Source: Sipunculus nudus (lineage: Eukaryota > Annelida > Sipuncula > Golfingiida > Sipunculidae). Taken from it: a DNA stretch of 64,000 nt. This document shows, piece after piece, positions 25,048 through 35,386 of the stretch (positions are counted from its first letter, which is position 1; each line of letters begins with the position of its first letter). The notes beneath the pieces are model-generated. The model saw only the letters and a list, made by a program, of their open reading frames with translations. It did no database searches and had not been told where the DNA came from. Location: the NCBI GenBank assembly GCA_026874595.1, contig CM049318.1, positions 40,776,456-40,840,455 on the forward strand. Reading direction: 5' to 3'. The position numbers and the translations under genes are program-made.

Positions 25048-25066
25048 AATAAAGTATTAAAAAAAA
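25048..25066 (+). terminator. LINE poly(A) signal and tail
   Basis: AATAAA at 25048-25053 and an A8 run at 25059-25066 mark the 3' end of the LINE. The duplicated block starts about 60 bp later. Confidence 0.6.
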
Positions 25067-25401
25067 CTAAATGTGACACTCCACTCATTGATAGCTCATG
25101 TGTGTTTATAAATACAATTTTAGTTTCATAATCGGTGGTTTAATCAGATAAATTTGAAAATTCAATTCAATTTCAATTTGCTAATTCGGTACTCAGAATA
25201 CAGAGTTTACATAGATTTATTAGAAAATGTCAATTAGGGACAAATATAGATCGGACATAATGTGGCCACTATTTTATGAACCGGAGAGTGTATTTATTCC
25301 TTTACTAGCCATCATTCAGATACCAACTATAAAAAAAAATCTATTTGACCTGAAAAAAAAACATGAAGAGAAATGAACGACATGAACAGTTTGTCTGTAG
25401 C

Positions 25402-25880
25402 ACTCCTTTCCCTTCACTATAAAGTTATCGAACATGACCTTTCCCTTCACTATGAATTAATGGAACATGTCCTTTCCCTTCACTATGAAGTCATTGAACA
25501 TGCCCTTTCCCTTCACTATGAAGTCATTGAACATGCCCTTTCCCTTCACTATGAAGTCATTGAACATGCCCTTTCCCTTCACTATGAAGTCATGGAACAT
25601 GCCCTTTACCTTCACTATGAAGTCATGGAACATGCCCTTTCCCTTCACTATGAAGTCATGGAACATGCCCTTTCCCTTCACTATGAAGTCATGGAACATG
25701 CCCTTTACCTTCACTATGAAGTCATGGAACATGCCCTTTCCCTTCACAATGAAGTCATGGAACATGTCCTTTACCTTCACTATGAAGTCATGGAACATGC
25801 CCTTTCCCTTCACAATGAAGTCATGGAACATGTCCTTTCCCTTCACTATGAAGTCATTGAACATGTCCTTTCCCTTCACT
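25402..25880. repeat. 33-bp minisatellite, about 14.5 units
   Basis: Unit CTTTCCCTTCACTATGAAGT, then CATGGAACATGCC; 33 bp = 11 codons. Three frames therefore remain open (two +, one -) and would give repeats such as SLHYEVMEHAL or FPFTMKSWNMP. The homologous place in copy B (39259-39291) has only one unit, so this is an expansion and not a coding repeat. Confidence 0.95.
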
Positions 25881-26074
25881 AAGAATTGACAAAATAACGA
25901 CAGAACATTTGAATGTGAGAAAAGGTCTACACGTTGAGACAAGTCCTCAAGTTATCTTGATCGCTTTTTGCCGGTCCGCATATGTATGTTTGGTCAGGCT
26001 TAAATGGTGCTTGCAATATATGGTAAGCTATAGTCTCCTTCCATATATCATCTTCAGACAATTCTAGCTATATA

Positions 26075-26318
26075 AATATAAGTTTTATTTATTTTACATG
26101 GATTGTACAACCAGTTAAAATAACTAATACGATGCACTTTCCATGGATGTAGGCGCTCGGTAGTCTTTAAGGGTGGAAGAAACCGGAGTACCCGGAGAAA
26201 ACCACCGACCTTGGACGGGCAACCCACTCTCATAGCCACGCAGGGAATCGAACCCGGGTCGCCAGCGGAGAGGGCCGAGCGTTTTACCACTCAGCTGTCC
26301 ACGCTGTCTATTGATATC
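26075..26318 (-). mobile_element. tRNA-derived SINE
   Basis: On the minus strand the head reads GTGGACAGCTGAGTGGTAAA (box A-like) and then GGTTCGATTCC, a perfect Pol III box B (+ strand 26244-26254). A central conserved stretch follows (TTTTCTCCGGGTACTCCGG), then an AT-rich tail. The equivalent site in copy B is empty, so the insertion is younger than the duplication and its edges can be read by comparison: it lies between TTCTAGCTAT and ATCAGTCAAACG. The central motif resembles domains shared by widespread animal SINE superfamilies; I do not name one firmly. It is not a functional tRNA gene. Confidence 0.75.
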
Positions 26319-27188
26319 AGTCAAACGAATCCTAAACCAATATTAACTTCAAAATTGTAGCTCCTTGGCTGGGTAATCATGTATGTTGGAATATTGAACT
26401 TTTTTATGTTTCGTTCACTGGGCTAAATGGATCTAATATCGAAGCCACGACTTTCTCTCAGGATTTTTCTGCATATTTAATATCACAATATATTTTGGTA
26501 AATAATAAGAAATATTCTTCTCAATGCTAATAAGCAGAGTCCAAACCAGACTCCTTCCATTGACCGTCTTAAAAACTAGCGACCAAGAGCCTCTAAAGAA
26601 CAAAGTATTTTCTTGGGTTCTTTAAGGACACGGCATAATATACCGGCTATTAACAGAAGCCATAACTTTGGTAAACAAGTTTTCAGAAGGAGCCTTGGCT
26701 TTGGTTGGAACAGGTTTGGTTCTTGAAAAGAAAAAAACACCAAAACCATAGAATTTACATTTCATATGAGGTATTAGCTACAGCGCAATTGTTTATATTT
26801 GAGAGTGTATAAAAAATTGGATCAAAATCGTGAAAAAGATTTTTTTTTTACATTTTTCATATATCTCTGGCGTCATATTCTGGCGTCGGTGGATGATTTT
26901 TGTGTCATCTTGAGACAAGGAAGAGTAGACCGAATTTGAATTTAAGATAATTTGTAACTTGGTAAGCCTCCTTAAATAATATCATCAGGGTAATTTTTAC
27001 AAATATTCAGTATAGATATATTTATTATTTTGTTTTAAAACGTTTCGTCTTTTGGCAAACTCAAGTTGGTTAAAAGTTGTTTAGTAACATCGTATTCTTA
27101 TTGATGCTACATATCACCAGTACATACTCTAAGAGAGTTTGTCATTAAGATTCACTTTTCTCTTTATATAACTATGTTATCTTTGTAG

Positions 27189-27253
27189 CATCAAGATAAA
27201 AAAGATGTTGACTGTTGGACATTACATTCTGATGTCAATCAGTGCAGTGACAT
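27189..27253 (+). pseudogene. Signal-peptide exon of the decayed paralog of the secreted-peptide gene
   Basis: After the conserved acceptor CTTTGTAG the exon reads MLTVGHYILMSISAVT and ends at a GT (27254), as in copy B, although the donor is weaker (ACAT/GTATCA). The second exon is mostly gone: only the last codons can be aligned (about 27670-27701), with a 1-base shift. Probably a pseudogene, unless another exon is used. If read without splicing, the first exon would run to a stop at 27412-27414. Confidence 0.5.
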
Positions 27254-27714
27254 GTATCAACTTGCAAAAAATGTGCGTATATAGCGTCAGTAAAACTCTC
27301 ATCTCAGGAACTTACTTTGTTCGTAGCTGTAGCTTTCGACCGTATTACATGGTCAGCAAACAGGTGTGCTTAACAATGACTGAGGGTTGTTATCTGAACA
27401 CGGGGATCATTTGACACAGGTGATTATAAATCTGCGAAAGTTCTAGGCGCAGGTCGTGGTTCAGGCAGGTCGGCGTCGCTAGATGTGAAGTGCCTCCTTT
27501 TCATCCGTCCTGACATTATAATTATCAAGCCGTTGTGCTGCTGATGACCATGTATACGTTCGGAAGCTATAGCTCTGGTAAGTCCCTGAATTGAGAGTTT
27601 TACTAACGTTATGGAATATCCACTGACATACAACACACATATTAAGAAATGTGAACAAGAGAAAAGGTTCCAAACTTGATTAAGAAATGGTTGTCCCATG
27701 ACAAAGCATGGTTA

Positions 27715-27715
<1 letters not shown>

Positions 27716-27791
<76 letters not shown>
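27716..27791. repeat. (AT)n microsatellite
   Basis: About 76 bp of AT dinucleotides inside duplicated block A. The block B counterpart near 41635-41670 has a shorter AT run next to an extra insertion. Confidence 0.95.
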
Positions 27792-27796
<5 letters not shown>

Positions 27797-27960
27797 TGTA
27801 AAAGTACCTCCTTGTGTCATTGTCACTTACATTATATGTGTGACCAATGCATACGCAATGTACAACAATTACCAAAATATGTTTGTTTGCATGTGTTTAA
27901 ATCCGACGAGCCCTTCAATTTTCACCTCTGTTACTGAGTTCAGTGATAAAAATCATAAAT

Positions 27961-28449
27961 GTTAAACAAATTTTGCCAAATTGCAATGGACACACTGCTG
28001 TGTAACAACAGATTGTCGTATAGTATATTTATGATGTTACATAAAACAAAATATGAGCAGTATATAGCAGTATTTTAACAGTGTTACAAAGTACATGAAG
28101 CTTTGTCTTTGCCATATTTTTCAAATCTTTTTTATTATTTTTTATATTAATTTATTTCAATTTTTTTTGTAATTAGGTATTGTGTCACTTTGATTATGTG
28201 AGACAGAACACAAAGCATCGTTAAAATTAATGTATTTAGTGATAATGATAGGTATCTATGGGTGTGCAAGTCTGTGTTTAATTAAAAAATATACAAGTAT
28301 ATGCCCGTCATTCTTCTTTCATTTTTCCTAAGTATTCCACAAGCTGAATGAAGTTTTTATCCCTGTGTACGCATTTGACGGAAAACGTTGATAGTGTCTT
28401 CTTTTGGGTCTCTGAAAGTTTCAGAGTGAGAAAACTAGAAAATAGAAAT
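27961..28449. other. AT-rich spacer, nothing recognised
   Basis: No coding, repeat or RNA signal that I can support between duplicated block A and the next AGCTCAG element. Confidence 0.4.
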
Positions 28450-30600
28450 ATTTTTTAGCTCAGCTGACTATTAGTCATCTGAGCTATAGTCGTGGTCCAT
28501 TGTCCGTCGTCCGTCCTTCTGTCCGTCCGTCCGTCCGTCCGTCCGTCCGTAGATGTAGTACGTTTTGATACCGTAAAGACCTATAGGAATAAAAAATTCG
28601 GCATAATGTTAGATGTCCCAAAGAACTCCTACCAAGCCAAAAACTGGATCTTTGCGACTTCGTTCTTTTGAGAAATTAAGGAAAAAACTCAATTTTTTAC
28701 TAAAAACCAATTTTCACACTTCAGGACTGCCTTATATCAAAACCACTCATCTTTTTTTTTCCTTACATTAACTATAAATTTTCCTCTATATAGTTCTTAT
28801 GTACATGCGAGAAAAAAGTTCTGTGTTATATAATTTGAAAAAGTTATGGGCCCAAACATATTGCATTTTGTAAAAAATCAGAAAAAAATTTTTGGTCACT
28901 TATCACAAAAAAATGTAAAGCTAGAGACTTTTTTTCAGTAATATAACTTTAAATAATCAAAATTCAATTGTATACCCAAAATTAGATCAAAATCTTTTAA
29001 ATTTATTAAAATATAAGCAAAAATATAAAATTGGTACATTAAATTTTGCCCAAATTTGACCATGGCACGTTTTTCTCCCCGTAAGTTAATTTAATTTATT
29101 TTTCTCAGCCTGGATACATGTGGATTTAATCTGTTGAATTCTGAAATTTGAAAGTAAAAGCCTAAACATTATTCTAATTATTGAAGTTTCAGATGCTCTA
29201 ATGTATTTGCATTTTGTATATCAAAGACACTACTCTTGCTCACTACAGCCTTGCCTAGGTAACCTTATTAGTGATGCAGCACTGGCAGAACGCCCCTGCT
29301 GTAATAAACATACACTTATTCTCATGGGCCCTACCCTAACCCCCCCCCCCCCCATCCACCACCACCACTACCACCAACTTTATTGCAATACATGGTTTGT
29401 TATTGTCAACTGTATTTCTTTAAATGTAAAGCTGTTTTTGATCCAATGTGCACAACCTTTCTTGAAATATTAATTCAAGAAGTAATCTAAGAGATGCCAC
29501 GTTGTTGCAATGATGTAGCATTTTCAAGAAATTATTTCCTTTTAGAAAATTAAACAAAATATAATTTAACCCTTTAGTAGGCATAATTTGATAATATATG
29601 AAACAAATCATGGATAAATACAGGTGCAATTTAAAATTGTGAATTCTGGAGTGTTATTTTCATTTATTTATTGCTTTGCAAATTGAAAAAATATATTTTA
29701 TACAAAAAAATAAATATATCTGTGTGCATAATGTGATGTTACCTGACTAAATTAAGTATAAATGTTGATGCAATTTAGATTTGTGAATCAATTTAAATAT
29801 TCAGATATATATGATATACTGTAAATATATAGTAAAATATATTAACTTAAAAAATGACTTAACAAAAGGAAAAATGGCATCTGATGCAAATATCTGTTCA
29901 TTATTTTCCTGTCTCAGTAGAATGGAAATTAAAGTTATTTGATTTGTTTTCCATCTCTCTGCCTATTTTTAAATATTTAAAAATAATTTCATTTAAATTA
30001 AATTTTATCCTTTACGTATATGCAGAGGTGTCCCAGTAAGCACCAATGAATTTAATTCCGTATTCTGTATTTATATCCAAAGGTGTTGTAAATAGAAATG
30101 AAAGCCATAAAACAAGGTACTTTTGATCATTATTTAAACTTGTGAAATTTTTATATTCTGGATTCTCAAGAACTTGGTTTAGCTGTAGCTGAATAAATAC
30201 CAGACATGGTGCGAATACTTTGCAAATGTATTTGAATGCGAAATTGAACACATGTATGTACTCCATAATTGCATAGGCATGAATAGGAAAAATGGTAAAA
30301 ATGAAAGTATTTGAATACAAATGCAAATAATTTCAAAATGTATTAATGAATATATTTTATAATATTATTTTAATAATCATTTATTTACATTGTATTATTT
30401 AAAAAATCTTTTCAGATGACACTGTTATTATTTTTATTTAAATATCGACACAATATTTATAATTAATTTTTAATAAATAGTTTAACATATCATTTGTGCT
30501 AGTGCTACTCTTTGGTAGGAATAACTGTGTTATTTAATAACTCATTTGTAAAAAGCATAATTAACATGACTGATAATGGACAGTTTTTTTAATCAATTCT
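28450..30600 (+). mobile_element. AGCTCAG dispersed element, copy 2 (3' end lost)
   Basis: Begins TTTTTTAGCTCAGCTGAC, with the AGCTCAG/CTGAGCT hairpin and (GTCC)n at 28505-28550. Shares CACTTCAGGACTGCCTTATA, ATGGGCCCAAACATA, GACCATGGCACGTTTTT and the poly-C run near 29340 with the other copies. The segment ATACCAGACATGGTGCGAAT near 30196 also occurs in copy 3 near 37438. The terminal GAGCGCCGTGACCC motif is missing: the copy runs into integrase-OTU sequence near 30.6 kb. Confidence 0.7.
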
Positions 30601-32122
30601 ACTGCAATGTAGATAGAGCTAAATGGCCAAGTCAAAACCTATCTGCCATTCCTGATAAAAGTGCTAAGAGCGTCGCTGAATTTGTCTATAGGGTTGTGTG
30701 TCGAATGGGATGCATTGATTCCTTGCTGAGTGACCAAGGGCGCGAGTTCGTGAACCAAATCATTTACCATTTACTGGGCAAGTTTGGGGTGGACCATCGG
30801 ATTTCGTTGGCCTATCAATCGCAGACAAATTGTCAGCGAGAACGCAACAACCTGACATTAAAAGCAGCACTGGCAAAGCTAATTTCGGAAGAGTGTGACA
30901 CCTAGGATACACTTCTGTCTGGTGTTCTGTTTGCCTACCACAGTTCTGTCCGCGCATCCAAAAAAGTGTACACCCTTTTAGGTGATGTATGGCAGGAATG
31001 CTAGGCTGCCAGGAGCTGCCACTGTTGCCGCTTCTAACTCCCCTCACGCTGACGAACAATCCACGCCAAACACTGACCTTCTACATACTATGCAGGACAT
31101 CAGGGAAAACATCAACACCAACTTAGCCACCAACACCGGGAAAGCACAGAAAAGGCAGAAGCACAACTATGACCGACATCATAACTGCACTAAAGAAATA
31201 GAAGTGGGTACTGAAGTTTACGTGAAGAACGGCCGACGGGTTCATCGAGTCGGCTCGAAATTAGAACCGCTTTGGACAGGACCATATACTTTATACGAGA
31301 CGTTATCCAAAAGCCCATGGTTCGAATACAGATCTGGTTTTTTTTCTGGGAAGAAACTAAACAACCATGCTGCCAATCAAAAAGTTTTCATTCCAAGAAA
31401 CCCTGTACAATAAGATGACCCCGCCCCGGAACCATCAGTTGACCCAGCCCCTGAACGAGCACATGACTCAGCCCTGGAACAGGCAGATGACCCAGCCCCT
31501 GACCAAACTTCCGGTCCAGCCCCTGACCAAACCTATGATTCAGAATCCGATCTATTATCTCATCCAACCGGTGAAGACAGATTTGATTCAGGCTTATATT
31601 AGCCAGCAGCTAAACGTCAGCAGACGGGTTTAATCCGCTGGAACCATCCATACGAAAAATGTTCGAAAAGTCTTCGCCTAAAGATTGTAAGCCGCAGTAT
31701 TTTGGGAGAAGCGGTTTGCTCACGGAACCCAAAAAGTAAAAGGATCGCCAAGGGCGAAGGAAATTGCTATTTCCGGTGTTTTAGCTTTGTATTGTCAGGG
31801 ACAGAAGAAAATCATCAAAAAATAAGAGACCAAGTAGTAAACCACGTGTGCTTCACAATAAATGGTAAACTCGAGAACTATCTGAGCCAAGGAATTTCCA
31901 GCTATATGGAGCAAACACCCATGAACCAAGATGGAGTTTTGGCGACTTATGCCGAAATACTTGTCACTGCATCATGGCCTGGGGTCGATGTAGTAGTATA
32001 TACTAAAGACGGAAACACATGGCAGTGGATGACGTATCCTGCGTCATTCGACCTTAACAGAACGTTCTGTATACCCTGGAAACACTGCCCGGCACTTTAA
32101 TGCTGTTATCTCAGTGCTATGA
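30600..32122 (+). pseudogene. Integrase-OTU protease transposon gene, 5'-truncated and broken
   Basis: The integrase core starts mid-domain (IPDKSAKSVAEF), so the first catalytic Asp is missing. The second Asp is in LLSDQGREF (near 30735) and the Glu in NCQRERNN. After a stop at 30903 and a frameshift near 30975 come MYGRNARLPG and a GPY/F-type domain (LEPLWTGPYTLYE). An acidic DPAPE-repeat linker then continues in the same frame across stops at 31411 and 31600 into an OTU cysteine-protease domain: GEGNCYFR with the catalytic Cys near 31767, usually GDGNC. One frameshift near 32075 separates it from an RHFN segment carrying the expected catalytic His (32093). Ginger-type DNA transposons are known to join gypsy-like integrases with OTU domains; a KRBA2-like host gene is the alternative. 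Confidence 0.75.
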
Positions 32123-32157
32123 TAACGCTTTTTCATGAACTGATGTACCCTGGATAG

Positions 32158-32159
<2 letters not shown>

Positions 32160-32204
<45 letters not shown>
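32160..32204. repeat. (AT)n microsatellite
   Basis: About 45 bp of AT dinucleotides just downstream of the integrase-OTU pseudogene. Confidence 0.93.
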
Positions 32205-32210
<6 letters not shown>

Positions 32211-35200
32211 AACAATGTACTTTTACATTTGTTTTAATATCGATAATTTAAAAAGGATTTGTTTGACCAAGGACACTCTGCAGATGTAATATATAAGATG
32301 GGAGTGTTTTTTTATTATTATTATATTTCTATTTAAATCTTTGCATATAACATAGTATATAAAGATAAATGAAATATATACTGAAATGGCCTAGGAAATG
32401 ATTTCATCAAACACGGCTTCGGCGGCTAGTTGATTTTTTAAATAATATATTATAGAATATAACTCTTCCATATGATTAAAAAATGTTTTTCCGTGTGTAA
32501 ATGAGTATTTATAAATACAAAGAATTAAGTACAGTCACAAGGCTTTAATTCAATTATGTGACATGATAGTGACTGCACACCAAATGCGCGAGGACTTTAT
32601 TTTCCTGTGAGAACTTACATACGGGTCCTCGCAAACGAAAAGCTGTTAAAGCATTATTAATGCATTAAAAAAGCTGGGAAAACTATGCTGGGTAAGTTTC
32701 TTGAAAGTCCTTAGAAAGAACATTTTGCTTGAAAATTGTTTTGTGTATGTGCCAGCGCCATCTATTGTGAGCTTTGCAAGATGATTAGAAAAGTGTGTAA
32801 GCCAGGTCCTCGATAATATGTTTAAACTCGTTATCCAACCTGTTTAGCGGTATCAGATCTTATTTTTATCGTGAGAAGTTAGAATTAGAACCCTTTATTA
32901 CCATGGCTTTCAGGAATAAACAGGGAAAAAACTAACAGATTTTCTTATCTACATGATAAGTATACTCTCTGATCTGTCAAGTCCAACTGTGAGCAGCTTG
33001 GTTCTAAAGTTTATAATAGACACAAAACGTGTTACATGATAAAATCATTAATCTTTACATCCAGTGTAAATACATATGTAAATATATGTTTATCGTTTGT
33101 ATTTTGTGCTTTGCATTTATTGTATCGAGAGAGAATGTTACATCATATTTTTACATTGTTCATTGATATCTTTCTAATCGTATTGCTCGTGTCTTGTTTC
33201 ATTTTGGTGAAGATTATGAGTTTACATAGAATTACAACATTAATCTAAACATATTATATCTTCACATACTTTATGTACTTTGACTTGTACTCTGATATCC
33301 TATATAATGTTGTGTTTATATAAATCTACAGGAAAGACTGTACATTAGCCTGATTGGCTACTTTTGTAATCCTGGCTACTTATGTTAAAACCAAGTGTGC
33401 TTGATATGCTGATTAGTAGGTCCTCGCTATGACACTTACGACATGACATAAACTGAATGTTCTCGCAGGTTGTCCTCGCAAGTTATGCGCTAAGTCAACG
33501 CATCGTTCTCACGCCTAACCAGCCTTTTTTTCTTTTAAAAATGTGTGCTATGATATATGGGTCTTTACTGATTGTTTTTATCTCATTTTATCTCAGTAGC
33601 ACTTCTTCATCTCCGCAGCAGAACTGCTGGTCCTCGGAAGTGCGGTTTTAAAGCTGGGTCCTCGCGGGTACGTTTATTCGCGTATGGATGTGTGAGTGTA
33701 AGTGCTTTAGAGTACGTGTTTAAAAAGATTTGTTATTCCATTTTATGGAAACCATTAAAAGTTCTTCCTTCTTTCTAACACAACCAAAAAGAAAATATTA
33801 TGTCCACTCTTGAGTTTCTGTGATTACATGTGGGGGTATAAACTGGCCTGGGGGGGGGGGTATATCATCATCCAATATTAATAATAGTAATATTCATCCA
33901 ATTATTGTCTAATGTAAGTATACAAAAAAACATAACTGTTCCAAGATGTCCTCATTTAGGGCATCACATACGCTTGCATAACATTAATGGAACCGTATGG
34001 ACAACCAACAGTTTACACTGTATTCAATTGTGATAAACATTCACAGAGTAAAAGTTGAAAAGTCATCCCTCAATTTGAACTGAAGGTCTTGCGCCAAAAT
34101 GCTGGACTGTAAGTGTGGTATATGTGGAACCATCAAGTATAATTATTTGCAGCACCTGTATCCGATGAATTCAGCAAGTCTCTATTGATCTAACCCTTTT
34201 TGTCACAGGGTTTAAAGTCCATATCTGGAAACAACCCACTTGCTGGTGTTCTTTCTAGCTTAAGGAGGTTTGTGAAGGTGTACATAAAACAGTTGAGGCA
34301 TGAAGGTCTTCGTATCCTGACAGCGTTAGAGAAGGAAGGAGCGCATTAATACCCAAACAGTTCGGGTAGGAGGGTGCCTGTTACGGTATGAAGAACTCTT
34401 TTATTATAACAATCACCCAGTAAGCATTAAAGTAGGCCCATCTATATTTATAATTGTCTCTAACCTCACCAATTTATAAAGGTAGAGCCTATCGGGTTCA
34501 ATAAGACTCCAGGAAGGTTCCAAGTTCCGGTAGGGTTAACTGGACGTGCTTTACTTCTGCTCTGTAATTGTTCAGATATTTTTACCTCAATATTCCGTCA
34601 CGTCAGGTATCCAGGACTTAAACATCAGATGTATCTGTATCAGGAACAGTAGTCTGCTACAGGTAAGAGCATCCGGGAGGTCTGGAGGTCTACCGCTCTT
34701 TCTGTCAAAAATTAAATTAAAAGTGAAGTACATGAACTGCGAACTGACACTAAGCGAGCATTAGGTTCCCTTTGGGACAAAATTAATAGCCAACGTAATA
34801 AGTATTTCCTAATAGAACTTTCCTTTGTTTACAAAATGGCGAGCACTTTGGAGTACAGGTGTGAACCACGATCTCTCTGATGTAACCGCTAACAAACGGG
34901 TCACGGTTGAACCAGTGCTTATCAGGTGTAAAGACCTCCCAGGGTCCGCAAAACATGAAAATTACGTAAGCACCGGGGAGTTATATGCGGTGGCAGAAAA
35001 CGTAACTTGTTACGCTTAGCTGTAGGATATCCCGTTTGCCCCAAAGCATACACCCTATAGAGACCCTGGGCTCTTTCACCGGGGGAACCGATAAGCAGGT
35101 GAGAGAACTAGGGGAAGCAGCTGGGTACTAGGCTTGAGAAGGGGCTTGGGATGTTACGCCACGGTGAAGCAATAGTAACCGGCAACTCTCCGTCTCTAAA

Positions 35201-35386
35201 CGAAATCGCGTTGCTGTCCCCGGAACACCACAAATTAGAGTCCGGGGTGATCCGTGTTGCTGTCCTTGAATATGTGAAAGGGGCTTAAGACGCTTCCCAA
35301 AGACTGGCAGTATACTCGCAACAGGGCATACTAAAATCCTACATTTGAGACCTTTTGGCCATTTTTGGTGGACTTTAAATATATAG
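32205..35386. other. Intergenic DNA with recurring GGTCCTCGC motif
   Basis: No gene recognised. GGTCCTCG or a close form recurs at about 32624, 32805, 33419, 33469, 33631 and 33657, in both regular and diverged contexts, suggesting an old repeat. A poly-G run lies near 33851-33860. The part from 34.2 to 35.3 kb is GC-richer and has short plus-strand frames (34825-35019 is the most protein-like), perhaps a transposon relic. I could not assign it. Confidence 0.35.

Larger units (their letters stand above)
20650..25066 (+). mobile_element. Degenerate L1/Tx1-like non-LTR retrotransposon
   Basis: Order is ORF1 with CCHC knuckles, apurinic-type endonuclease, reverse transcriptase, C-terminal CX2CX8HX4C motif, AATAAA (25048-25053) and an A8 tail ending at 25066. 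The endonuclease plus L1-like RT core and terminal zinc-finger-like motif point to the L1/Tx1 group. More than ten stops or frameshifts break both ORFs, so it is inactive. The 5' end is uncertain; leader sequence may begin as far left as about 19.3 kb. Confidence 0.85.
25125..27960 (+). repeat. Duplicated block, copy A
   Basis: Collinear with 38955-41850. Matching landmarks in order: CGGACATAATGTGGCCA (25253/39108), TCTAGCTAT before the SINE site (26063/39633), TTTCATATGAGGTATTAGCT (26760/40017), ATGTTGACTGTTGGA (27205/40496), CTGCGAAAGTTCTAGG (27432/40733), and the ACCTCCTT segment (27806/41726). Divergence is about 20% by eye with indels. Copy A carries an expanded 33-bp array and a SINE; copy B has neither. 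Copy A has lost most of the last exon of the peptide gene. Confidence 0.85.

Noticed and set aside
25373-25942. Open frames of up to 169 codons with 11-residue repeats
   Set aside because: Produced by the 33-bp minisatellite; the paralogous locus has a single unit.
26244-26312. tRNA gene on the minus strand
   Set aside because: Boxes A and B are present, but the sequence continues into a SINE body, there is no cloverleaf acceptor pairing that I could build, and the paralogous site is empty.
27642-27965. Tyr-Ile repeat proteins in several places (also 14401-14721, 41271-41798, 56266-56594)
   Set aside because: They are translations of (AT)n microsatellites.
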